A model generated the notes under the pieces. That model was not told the DNA's origin. It ran no database searches and worked only from the letters and a program-made list of their open reading frames with translations. The translations under genes and the position numbers were made by a program. From a virus: a stretch of DNA of 28,452 nucleotides. This document shows, piece by piece, positions 12,560-18,365 of this stretch (the stretch's first letter is position 1; every line of letters starts with the position of its first letter). The stretch spans positions 1 through 28,452 of IMG/VR virus record IMGVR_UViG_3300042731_007991. One strand, 5' to 3'.

Positions 12560-13944
12560 CCCAATTCACCATCTGGGAAAAAACCCTTACCCAACTCGAA
12601 TCCACCCTCCCCCGTGAGGCATTCACCACCTATCTGGCCGGCAGCCGCCAGGTCTCCCTCATCGATGGCACGCTCACCGTCGCCGTCTCCACCCCTACCA
12701 TCAAAGCGTGGCTAGAACATCGCCTCGCCCCCACCATCACCCGCGCCCTCACCCACGCCGCCGCCCCCCTCGATCCACCCCAGATCAAATACATCGTCGG
12801 TGAATCTCCTCCCCCCCAGCGGCGACCGAAGGAAGGATTAAGGGGGGGAGAGTCCTCACCCATCCGCCCCGACGGCCACCGCGATTCCTATACTGCCTAC
12901 GAGATCCTCACCACCGACTGGCCCGAGCCCATCTGGGCCATTCCCGGCCTGCTGCCCGCCGGCCTGGCCGGCCTTACCGCCCTGCCCAAAATTGGTAAAT
13001 CCTATCTGGCCCTCCAGCTCGCCCACGCCATCTCCACCGGTGGCCACTTCCTGGACCATCCCGTCCAGGCTGGCAAATTTCTCTATTTCGCCCTCGAAGA
13101 TCGGGTTCAGCGTCTCCGATCTCGGATGGATCAGCAGCAATGGGCTGCTGATCAGCAGCAAAAACTCAATAACTTCATCACCTATGACCAATTCCGCAGC
13201 GTCTACGGCAAACTCGACGACGGCGGCGCCGAGATCCTCCGTCAAAAAATCCTCTACCACAAATACACCCTCGTCGTCATCGACACCTTCTCTTGGGCCT
13301 TCCCCGGCGATCAGGACCGTGTCGACCAGATGTACGCCGCCCTGGGGCCCGTCAAACAAGTCGCTCTCAATAACAACTGCTGCGTCCTGGTTATCGACCA
13401 CCACAACAAGCGCGCCTCCTCTGGCCAGGAACTCATCCTCGATTGGCTCGGCTCCATCGGCAAAGCCGCCATCACCGACACCCTCTGGGGCCTCTATCGC
13501 GAACAGGGCAAAGCCGGCGCCCATCTCTTGATGACCGGCAAAGATATCGAAGAACAAACCCATCATATCATCTTCGACAAACAAACCGGCCTCTGGAGGC
13601 CCGATGCCTCCGCCGGCTTCCAGATCAACGACCACCACCAGGAAATCCTTGACATCCTCGTCGATCTCAATCGTGCCAGAGTCGGCGAAATCGCCAACGC
13701 CATCGAGCAAAACCGGGGCAACGCCCATAAGCGTTTACAAAAACTCGTCGCCGAAGGCTACATTACCCGCACCTTCGATCAAAACGGCGCCGTCTATTAC
13801 GAACCATCCCAGGACTACATTCTCAGTTTAGACACAATGTCGGTAAACACGGTAAACACGGTAAACACCGGGAAACAGGTAAACAAAGTAAACACCAACC
13901 CCTCCCCCCCTATGGGAGGGACTGAGGGAGGGCAGAACCCATAA
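12556..13944 (+). CDS. replication protein: DnaA N-terminal-like domain fused to RepA/RadA-type ATPase
   Basis: 462 aa from the ATG overlapping the previous stop; the frame is open 42 codons further upstream inside that gene. Residues 1-70 resemble domain I of DnaA, the part that contacts replicative helicase (IWEKTLTQLESTLPREAFTT, TLTVAVSTPTIKAWLEHRL). Residues about 84-101 are repeat-encoded linker. An AAA_25/RepA-like ATPase follows: Walker A in LPKIGKSYLALQLA (about 142-149), Walker B in TLVVIDTF (about 240) and a later VLVIDHHNK (about 278). A winged helix is likely at about 355-410. The tail VNTVNTVNT is encoded by iterons. It probably acts as initiator or helicase (loader) at the phage origin. 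Confidence 0.8.
   Translation: MTQFTIWEKTLTQLESTLPREAFTTYLAGSRQVSLIDGTLTVAVSTPTIKAWLEHRLAPTITRALTHAAAPLDPPQIKYIVGESPPPQRRPKEGLRGGESSPIRPDGHRDSYTAYEILTTDWPEPIWAIPGLLPAGLAGLTALPKIGKSYLALQLAHAISTGGHFLDHPVQAGKFLYFALEDRVQRLRSRMDQQQWAADQQQKLNNFITYDQFRSVYGKLDDGGAEILRQKILYHKYTLVVIDTFSWAFPGDQDRVDQMYAALGPVKQVALNNNCCVLVIDHHNKRASSGQELILDWLGSIGKAAITDTLWGLYREQGKAGAHLLMTGKDIEEQTHHIIFDKQTGLWRPDASAGFQINDHHQEILDILVDLNRARVGEIANAIEQNRGNAHKRLQKLVAEGYITRTFDQNGAVYYEPSQDYILSLDTMSVNTVNTVNTGKQVNKVNTNPSPPMGGTEGGQNP
12806..12859 (+). repeat. C/G-rich repeat, in-frame in the replication gene
   Basis: C-arm CCTCCCCCCC, a CGGCGACCGAAGGAAGG variant middle and a G-rich tail. It encodes the linker between the DnaA-like domain and the ATPase. 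Confidence 0.75.
13843..13893. repeat. GTAAAC iterons inside the replication gene
   Basis: GTAAAC at 13843, 13852, 13861, 13879 and 13888, with a degenerate GGAAAC at 13871, keeping a 9-bp period. It is the complement of the GTTTAC cluster at 3288-3337. Initiator genes often contain their own binding sites, so this may be a second origin-type site or an autoregulatory site. Confidence 0.65.
13899..13941 (+). repeat. C/G-rich repeat at the end of the replication gene
   Basis: CCCCTCCCCCCC, TAT, GGGAGGGACTGAGGGAGGG, ending just before the next ATG. It supplies the last about 14 codons of the replication gene. Confidence 0.75.
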
Positions 13945-14276
13945 TGACCACCTCCTCCACCCTCGCCCAAATAGCCGCCGAAATGCGCGCCTACGCCATT
14001 GATAACCCGCGTCTACACTCCACCATCAATATCAACCCCTACCGCCGGCGTCTATCCAAAGGCCTCAAAATCGTCCTATATCTGGGGCGCAATCACATCT
14101 GGCATCTCAGTCTCTATCGCACCGCCACCCCTCCCAGCCCCACCGAAATCGCCATTTGCCGCAACGTCTTCAACATCCCCAAAGATGCCGACCAAAAAAC
14201 CGACGACGTCCACGGCTGGCCCATCATCCGCATCACCTGGACCGAACCGGGTCAAATGAAACTTGTACCAAAATGA
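13944..14276 (+). CDS. hypothetical early protein, last phage gene before the cassette array
   Basis: 110 aa, overlapping the replication-gene stop by one base (TAATG). Strand-rich with alternating aromatic and basic residues (GLKIVLYLGRNHIWHLSLYR), no Cys pair and no signal. Codon use (third-position C) matches the phage operon, not the cassettes that begin 58 bp downstream. Function unknown. It could be a single-strand-binding or accessory replication protein by position only. Confidence 0.65.
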   Translation: MTTSSTLAQIAAEMRAYAIDNPRLHSTININPYRRRLSKGLKIVLYLGRNHIWHLSLYRTATPPSPTEIAICRNVFNIPKDADQKTDDVHGWPIIRITWTEPGQMKLVPK

Positions 14277-14277
14277 G

Positions 14278-14310
14278 TCGTATAATCCCGCCTAGAGCGG
14301 GATTATACGA
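14278..14310. repeat. 14-bp perfect hairpin at the left edge of the cassette array
   Basis: Arms TCGTATAATCCCGC (14278-14291) and complement (14297-14310), loop CTAGA. It begins two bases after a phage stop codon and lies 24 bp from the first cassette junction. There is no T-run, so it may be a recombination or attI-like structure rather than a terminator. The bases 14311-14333 (ending TTG) would be the remaining left-flank sequence. Confidence 0.6.
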
Positions 14311-14362
14311 ACATTCGTTCGGTGAATAAATTGTTAGGCGGATGATAGAAAAGGAGAAAAAA

Positions 14363-14632
14363 ATGGAACGTTGTCCAAAATGTACTGGTGAAGATGACAA
14401 TTGCGACCGATGCGACGGCCTGGGGGTTATTGACGTGCCAACTACTATCTATTTACAGATTGACTACGATATCGACGAGATAACCTGGTGCGTTGATAAA
14501 ATCTATGATAATGATCTTGAGTACACATTAGTTCCGCCTAACAAGCCGTTCGTGCCGACTGACAACGTTGATTTTAGCCGCAGGGTCGTCTTCCCGCCAC
14601 GGCCCTGGCAGCGGCACAACGGCGGGCGTTAG
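14363..14632 (+). CDS. cassette 1 protein, Cys-rich zinc-binding-like
   Basis: 89 aa from the ATG at 14363, with AAGGAG seven bases upstream; an ATG at 14342 is in frame but has no such site. It starts MERCPKCTG and has CDRC near residue 20, the CxxCxG spacing of DnaJ-type zinc knuckles. The last about 32 residues (from PPNKPF) are encoded by the attC site, and the stop TAG is part of its right-hand GTTAGGC box. Product unknown. Confidence 0.65.
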   Translation: MERCPKCTGEDDNCDRCDGLGVIDVPTTIYLQIDYDIDEITWCVDKIYDNDLEYTLVPPNKPFVPTDNVDFSRRVVFPPRPWQRHNGGR

Positions 14633-14634
14633 GC
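14536..14634 (+). repeat. attC site 1
   Basis: Left box GCCTAAC (14536-14542), right box GTTAGGC (14628-14634). Inner arms GCCGTT-C-GTGCCG and CGGCACAACGGC pair with one unpaired C, the extrahelical base typical of attC. Its last 41 bases up to GTTA are identical to attC 5. Confidence 0.9.
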
Positions 14635-14647
14635 GGATAAAAGAGTA

Positions 14648-14872
14648 ATGATGAAAAGAACACATATAAACCAATGGTTCAAGGGTGGTTGCGTGGAAAA
14701 TGTCCCAGCCTGGGTGGACGAAAACGACAACGTTTTTTTGGACAGGCATATTGTTGGGCAATTGATGGATTTATGGTTAGATTGGCCAAAAAACAGATGG
14801 GCGGTACGTTTTGATGTGATGTATCCGCCTAACAAACATTTGCAGGCCGACCCCGACAGCCGCCGCAAATGA
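14648..14872 (+). CDS. cassette 2 protein, hypothetical
   Basis: 74 aa (a second ATG is one codon in). Trp-rich and acidic (WFKGGCVENVPAWVDENDNVFLDRHIVGQLMDLWLDWPKN). The final about 15 residues, from PPNKHLQADPD, are attC-encoded. No family recognised; such small orphan proteins are typical of cassettes. Confidence 0.65.
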   Translation: MMKRTHINQWFKGGCVENVPAWVDENDNVFLDRHIVGQLMDLWLDWPKNRWAVRFDVMYPPNKHLQADPDSRRK

Positions 14873-14944
14873 GACGGCTCTGGGCGTGGATGAATCTGTG
14901 ATAGCCGCACACAGTAGGCGGGCGGCTGAAATGTGGCGTTAGAA
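14827..14944 (+). repeat. attC site 2
   Basis: Left box GCCTAAC (14827-14833), right box GTTAGAA (14938-14944). Inner arms ACATTT/AAATGT and CAG-G-CCG/CGGCTG with one extra base. 23 bases before the right box are shared with attC 4. Confidence 0.9.
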
Positions 14945-14960
14945 GGACTGATTGAGGCTT

Positions 14961-15806
14961 ATGAAACACATCGGAAGTTTTTCCACCGGCTTATCATCGG
15001 CAATCACAATTGAACGGATGTTAAACCGTTACGGTAAAAAAAACTGTGAAATTGTCGCAATGGACACGCTTGCAGAACATCCAGACAATTGGCGGTTTGC
15101 CGCTGATTGTCAAGCCAGATGGGAAAAAGAGATTGTAATTTTGTGCGATGGCCGCGACCCGTACCAAGTGGCTGAGGACAAACACATTATCCCCAACCAA
15201 AAAATAGCTCCCTGTACGTTTGAGTTGAAAATTGAGATATTTAGAAAATATCTACAACAATTTACTAAACCTGTAACCGTCCACATTGGATATGACATCT
15301 TTGAGGCCCACCGATGCGAAGCCACCGAAAATAGCTATAAATCTGAGGGGTATGGTATTGATTTTCCGTTACTCTGGAAGCCAATTGAACATAGACCATA
15401 CTCTCAGGTTGTGCGTGATGATTGGGGCATTGAGCCACCGCACACGTACAGCCTGGGCTTCTCCCACGCTAATTGCCTCAAAAAAGGCTGCGTGAAGATG
15501 GGGCAAGGTGATTGGATTAGATTCTATATCAATTTTCCAGATGCCTATTTGGAGCGTGAAACCTGGGAACAACGAATGAGAGAACACCCAACACGGCAGA
15601 ATTACGCAATATTGCGCGACCAGTCAAACGGAACGGTGAAGCCGTTGACTCTCAAGGAACTCAGAGAACGGTACGAGGGAGACAAAAAACTTCAACCATC
15701 GTTTTTTGATGAATTATCACCGGCTTGTATTTATTGCGGCGTGGGTGATTTTTTAACAACGTCACCTTCACGTCCTTCTAACAAGCAAATTGTACCGAAT
15801 TGCTAA
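14961..15806 (+). CDS. cassette 3: phage-type PAPS reductase-like ATP pyrophosphatase
   Basis: 281 aa from the ATG at 14961 (TTGAGG just upstream; an in-frame TTG three codons earlier is possible). The nucleotide loop is altered: FSTGLSSA stands where FSGGxxSA is usual. Further matches to phage PAPS-reductase-like proteins are AMDTLAEHPD, DGRDPYQVAED, PCTFELKIEIFRKYL, GYDIFEAHR, LGFSHANCLKKGCVKMGQGDW, AILRD and PLTLKELRERYE, with a C-terminal CIYC. Such proteins are ATP-pyrophosphatase-fold enzymes, some linked to DNA sulfur modification or tRNA/nucleotide chemistry; the substrate is not known here. The loop change may reduce activity. The last about 10 codons lie in the attC. Confidence 0.8.
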   Translation: MKHIGSFSTGLSSAITIERMLNRYGKKNCEIVAMDTLAEHPDNWRFAADCQARWEKEIVILCDGRDPYQVAEDKHIIPNQKIAPCTFELKIEIFRKYLQQFTKPVTVHIGYDIFEAHRCEATENSYKSEGYGIDFPLLWKPIEHRPYSQVVRDDWGIEPPHTYSLGFSHANCLKKGCVKMGQGDWIRFYINFPDAYLERETWEQRMREHPTRQNYAILRDQSNGTVKPLTLKELRERYEGDKKLQPSFFDELSPACIYCGVGDFLTTSPSRPSNKQIVPNC

Positions 15807-15902
15807 TCTTGCCGCGCTAACAACCCGGCCTTTAATCGTGGTAGTGTCGGCCACGTACACACATTATATACCCGCAATCGGCACATTTGCGGGCCGTTAG
15901 CT
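15776..15902 (+). repeat. attC site 3
   Basis: Left box TTCTAAC (15776-15782), complementary to the cassette's own start; right box GTTAGCT (15896-15902). Inner arms CAAATTGT and ACA-TTTG pair with one extra base. Confidence 0.88.
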
Positions 15903-15957
15903 GGACTGAGCGAACCTTAAATTTTGCAAAACTCCTTGACGAATTTGTGTAAAACAC

Positions 15958-15986
15958 TTGACATTGTATAGCAGATGTGCTATACT
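15958..15986 (+). promoter_or_regulatory. strong promoter with palindromic operator in cassette 4
   Basis: TTGACA (15958-15963), a 17-bp spacer and TATACT (15981-15986). A perfect palindrome, GTATAGCA (15966-15973) and complement (15978-15985) around GATG, fills the spacer and overlaps the -10, so a bound protein would block transcription. Confidence 0.85.
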
Positions 15987-16032
15987 ACAGGCAGTTAAGT
16001 AAGTCGTACACAAAAACCAAAGGAGACAAAAA

Positions 16033-16287
16033 TTGAACGCTCAACAACAGATGGTAGAATACGCAAAAAGCAGAATGAACGAGATGGGCCAAAGCACATT
16101 AACTCCCGAACAGTGGTGCGGCAAGATGATCTCTGAGGGGATCGTAATTAGTAGAGACCTTGAAGATATGGTTGTAGCCAACGCCAAACGCGAAGGCAAA
16201 ACCATCATCATCACCGAGACTACCAAAGTCGAAAGGCTGAACGGCACCGAAGAAACCACCGTCGAAGTGATGCGGATCAGCCTCTAA
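16033..16287 (+). CDS. cassette 4 gene 1, hypothetical
   Basis: 84 aa from a TTG start with AGGAG seven bases upstream; an ATG seven codons in (16051) is the alternative. N-terminal helix (QQMVEYAKSRMNEMG), then a strand-rich, Thr/Glu-heavy C-terminal half (TIIITETTKVERLNGTEETTVEVMRI). First gene of a two-gene operon with its own repressible promoter; it overlaps the RHH gene by one base. Layout resembles toxin-antitoxin cassettes, but no toxin family is recognised. Confidence 0.7.
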   Translation: MNAQQQMVEYAKSRMNEMGQSTLTPEQWCGKMISEGIVISRDLEDMVVANAKREGKTIIITETTKVERLNGTEETTVEVMRISL

Positions 16288-16580
16288 TGACTACTCAATT
16301 TAATGTCAGGCTCCCGGATGTGGTAATTGATGACATCAACTATCTATCAACCAAATACGGCTCCCAGTCAAAAGCAATTATTGCAGCCGTAACAAATTTA
16401 GCAACGGAATTTAAAACCAAAGAAAGGATGATCGGAATGAAGCTCTATTATTGCCCTGCTGGTGGACACCTATGGTATTACGGTGACGATGGCACTCCGT
16501 TATTTTACAAAAATCTCGGAGATGCCACCGATGAAGAGGTGGAAACAGCCGAGGAAAAATACTGCGGGTGTAATGATTAG
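16287..16580 (+). CDS. cassette 4 gene 2, RHH-domain protein
   Basis: 97 aa, starting at the last base of the previous stop (TAATG). Residues 4-45 follow the ribbon-helix-helix plan (FNVRLPDVVIDDINYLSTKYGSQSKAIIAAVTNLA). It probably binds the palindrome at 15966-15985 and represses the cassette. After residue 50 a separate small part begins (MKLYYCPAGGHLWYYG... CGCND), with its own ATG at 16437 and AGAAAGG upstream, so a second shorter protein may also be made. Confidence 0.72.
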   Translation: MTTQFNVRLPDVVIDDINYLSTKYGSQSKAIIAAVTNLATEFKTKERMIGMKLYYCPAGGHLWYYGDDGTPLFYKNLGDATDEEVETAEEKYCGCND

Positions 16581-16583
16581 TCC

Positions 16584-16668
16584 AGCTAACAAACATTTCC
16601 AGCCGACCCGTAGACCTGGCCATCGAGATCGACCAACCAGGCCGGGCGGCTGAAATGTGGCGTTATAT
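16584..16668 (+). repeat. attC site 4
   Basis: Left box AGCTAAC (16584-16590), right box GTTATAT (16662-16668). Inner arms ACATTT/AAATGT and CAGCCG/CGGCTG. Right part shared with attC 2. Confidence 0.9.
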
Positions 16669-16698
16669 GGCTCATTTGAGCCAGGAAGGAATTTAAAA

Positions 16699-16920
16699 AT
16701 GTATACTAGTAAAGCAGATATGGCATTTAATTTAGGCAGTAATCAAGGGGAACAATGTTGGTGTGGAGATGAGCAGGCCAGTGGGTATGTCCACCAAAAG
16801 GTGTGGCATCCTCATTCCTGTGGGTCCGAGCGGTGCAAAGAACTAGAAGCCCAGTATCAAGCCCTTCCCGCTGGCGAAGATTGGGAATGGGAAAAGATTT
16901 TTGGAGCGCCTGCCACATAA
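16699..16920 (+). CDS. cassette 5 protein, Cys/His-rich hypothetical
   Basis: 73 aa from the ATG at 16699, with AGGAAGGAA upstream; the frame is open further back into attC 4. CWCGDEQ near residue 20 and HPHSCGSERC near 40 give CxC and Cys/His pairs that could hold a zinc ion. It stops inside the attC left box (ACATAAC). Function unknown. Confidence 0.65.
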   Translation: MYTSKADMAFNLGSNQGEQCWCGDEQASGYVHQKVWHPHSCGSERCKELEAQYQALPAGEDWEWEKIFGAPAT

Positions 16921-17011
16921 CAAATCAATGCCGACTGACCAACCTTAATCTTAGCCGCAGGGCCGGTTTCCCGCCACGGCCCTGGCAGCGGCACAACGGC
17001 GGGCGTTATAT
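16915..17011 (+). repeat. attC site 5
   Basis: Left box ACATAAC (16915-16921), right box GTTATAT (17005-17011). The left box matches the cassette start less well than in other cassettes, and the left inner arm (AATCAATGCCG) pairs poorly with the right one. Right half identical to attC 1 over 41 bases. Confidence 0.85.
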
Positions 17012-17028
17012 GGCTAAAGGATGCCAAT

Positions 17029-17292
17029 GTGAATAAACTATATCAATCTCTTTACCAAGAATTTGGGGAGAACGAAACCCATAAAACTCGTCGTGAAATA
17101 ACAGCAAAGACTGGAAAGCAACCAAGTTACATAGAGCTGTTGGCGGAGTTGAGCCTGAAACAAGGGTATAAACCACCGCCATATAACAAATCGCTCAACG
17201 CCGAATTGCCTACCGCCGCAAATGGCGACGAATCGGAGCCATCGGCGCAATCAATTATCAAACTGTCAACGCTGGCCCGGCAATCGGGTTAG
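17029..17292 (+). CDS. cassette 6 protein, hypothetical
   Basis: 87 aa from a GTG start with AAAGGA upstream. The first 50 residues are helical and charged (NKLYQSLYQEFGENETHKTRREITAKTG). The remaining about 37 residues, from YNKSLN to the stop, are encoded by attC 6. The native domain may therefore be only about 50 aa. Function unknown. Confidence 0.6.
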   Translation: MNKLYQSLYQEFGENETHKTRREITAKTGKQPSYIELLAELSLKQGYKPPPYNKSLNAELPTAANGDESEPSAQSIIKLSTLARQSG

Positions 17293-17306
17293 CTCAACCG
17301 TTAGGT
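17181..17306 (+). repeat. attC site 6
   Basis: Left box ATATAAC (17181-17187), right box GTTAGGT (17300-17306). Inner arms CCG-A-ATTGCC and GGCAATCGG with one extra A. Confidence 0.88.
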
Positions 17307-17311
17307 GCTTT

Positions 17312-17581
17312 ATGACTAAACAAGAGAAATTCGTGATCGAGTATCTAAAAATGAATTATGCCACAGACATTTACGACCAAAATTTCCACGAGGAATTTTA
17401 CGAGCGTTTTGGTGGCAAGCGCGCCATTTATCATTTTGGTTCGTGCCCCGTTCATAAGGCACAGCGACTGCTGGCTCGGATGTATAAATCTGGTATGCTA
17501 AATCGTAGCAGAGTAACATTATCAGGTCACGAGCCGGGGTTTAGAAATTGGGTGTATGTTTACACCCTGCCCCGCACCTAA
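17312..17581 (+). CDS. cassette 7 protein, possible winged-helix
   Basis: 89 aa; ATG six bases after the right box of attC 6, with no clear ribosome binding site. Helices KFVIEYLKMNY and AQRLLARMYKSGML followed by a strand-like RSRVTL...WVYVYTL give a winged-helix look, with one Cys-His (CPVH). Ends inside the attC 7 left box. Function not recognised. Confidence 0.62.
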   Translation: MTKQEKFVIEYLKMNYATDIYDQNFHEEFYERFGGKRAIYHFGSCPVHKAQRLLARMYKSGMLNRSRVTLSGHEPGFRNWVYVYTLPRT

Positions 17582-17700
17582 CAAATCATTCAAGTGGAAT
17601 TACTAAGCCGTTTTTTTACCAACTATCCCGCGCCAGTATAGTGGGTTTACATTAGACGGTACGGTGCTGGTCCGTAATCCGCTTAATTCAAACGTTAGGC
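17576..17700 (+). repeat. attC site 7
   Basis: Left box ACCTAAC (17576-17582), right box GTTAGGC (17694-17700). Inner arms AAGTGG-A-ATTAC and GTAATCCGCTT pair with one extra A. Confidence 0.88.
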
Positions 17701-17726
17701 GGATACGCCGGAAAGGAAAATTAACA

Positions 17727-17936
17727 ATGGATGCACGCACCGGCCTACCGGTCGATTTAGATGAACTTGAACGACGGTTGGCAGAACAACAATGGCAGGC
17801 TTACCAAGCCGGCCTGATTGAACAGAAGCCGCGCTATGTACCCCTGGACGGTGACAAGACGCCGGTCAATACACAGCCGAAGCGCAAACGCCGGCGCGGC
17901 AAGGCCCGGCGTAGCTACAAAGATCATTGTCGATAG
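17727..17936 (+). CDS. cassette 8 gene 1, small basic-tailed protein
   Basis: 69 aa from the ATG at 17727 (GAAAGGAAAA upstream). Acidic helical N-terminus (LDELERRLAEQQWQAYQAGL), then a Lys/Arg-rich C-terminus (PKRKRRRGKARRSYK) suited to nucleic-acid binding. Nine bases separate it from the next gene. Function unknown. Confidence 0.65.
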   Translation: MDARTGLPVDLDELERRLAEQQWQAYQAGLIEQKPRYVPLDGDKTPVNTQPKRKRRRGKARRSYKDHCR

Positions 17937-17945
17937 GAGAGAACC

Positions 17946-18233
17946 ATGGTCAAACCACGTGGTCAAGTCAAGCGCAGCACGACTCCGCAAAAAGCGCATT
18001 ATGCCCAACTAGGTGAACCGGCAATCACTATCGCCGCCTGGTGCCCAGATGATGAAGCAAAAGAACCGCCAGAGCAGGTTCACCTGGTTCACGTCATTCC
18101 AGGTTTGGAAGAATATCCACTGATTCTGCGGTTTAAGTCGCCGGATACGCTAGGCTTCTTGATCGAAGAGTTGACAAAATATCGGCGGGAAGTCTGGCCA
18201 GATTGTGAGCCGGTGAAGGGAGAATCCGCCTAA
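17946..18233 (+). CDS. cassette 8 gene 2, hypothetical
   Basis: 95 aa with TAGGAGAGAACC before the ATG. Basic N-terminus, then a strand-rich middle (PAITIAAWC, VHLVHVIPG) and a helix near the end (TLGFLIEELTKYRREVW). The stop lies within the attC left box. It is probably co-transcribed with the preceding small basic gene. Function unknown. Confidence 0.68.
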   Translation: MVKPRGQVKRSTTPQKAHYAQLGEPAITIAAWCPDDEAKEPPEQVHLVHVIPGLEEYPLILRFKSPDTLGFLIEELTKYRREVWPDCEPVKGESA

Positions 18234-18300
18234 CAAACATTCTAACAAGCCAGCCAATCCAGCCGACTGATTGACGCGGCGGTAGCAGATTGGCGGCATT
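18228..18300 (+). repeat. attC site 8, degenerate (end of array)
   Basis: Left box GCCTAAC (18228-18234), complementary to the cassette start. A second left-box-like TTCTAAC lies at 18240-18246, followed by inner arm GCC-A-GCCAATC that pairs with GATTGGCGGC (one extra A). The right end reads GCATTAAA, with A18298 where the invariant G of GTT should be. Confidence 0.7.
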
Positions 18301-18304
18301 AAAA

Positions 18305-18359
18305 AAGCCTCCCGGGATGTCGGGAGGCTTACCACAGGCGAACGCACGATCTCCTGTGG
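18305..18359. terminator. two hairpins beyond the array; the first a minus-strand terminator
   Basis: A perfect 10-bp stem AAGCCTCCCG (18305-18314) / 18321-18330 with six A on its left (18301-18306), which is a T-run on the minus strand. A second stem CCACAGG (18332-18338) / 18353-18359 follows. The first could stop leftward late transcripts from entering the cassettes. The gap 18301-18395 holds no gene. Confidence 0.6.
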
Positions 18360-18365
18360 CCACCC

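Larger units (their letters stand above)
14334..18300 (+). mobile_element. integron gene-cassette array (CALIN) of eight cassettes
   Basis: Eight units, each beginning TTA(G/T)... at a G^TT crossover point: 14334, 14629, 14939, 15897, 16663, 17006, 17301 and 17695. In each, the bases just before the attC left arm are complementary to the first bases of that same cassette (for example TTAGAAGGAC at 14939 and GTCCTTCTAAC at 15772-15782); cassette 5 matches only in part. This is what excision and insertion of circular cassettes produces. All genes point right, the same way as the phage operon. No intI-like gene is in the window, so recombination would need an integrase in trans. Codon use and strand composition differ from the flanking phage genes. 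Confidence 0.92.

Noticed and set aside
12856-13728. Long minus-strand frame opposite the replication gene
   Set aside because: Same shadow effect; low-complexity translation against Walker motifs on the plus strand.
14278-14310. Rho-independent terminator after the gene at 13944
   Set aside because: The stem is strong but no T-run follows on either strand.
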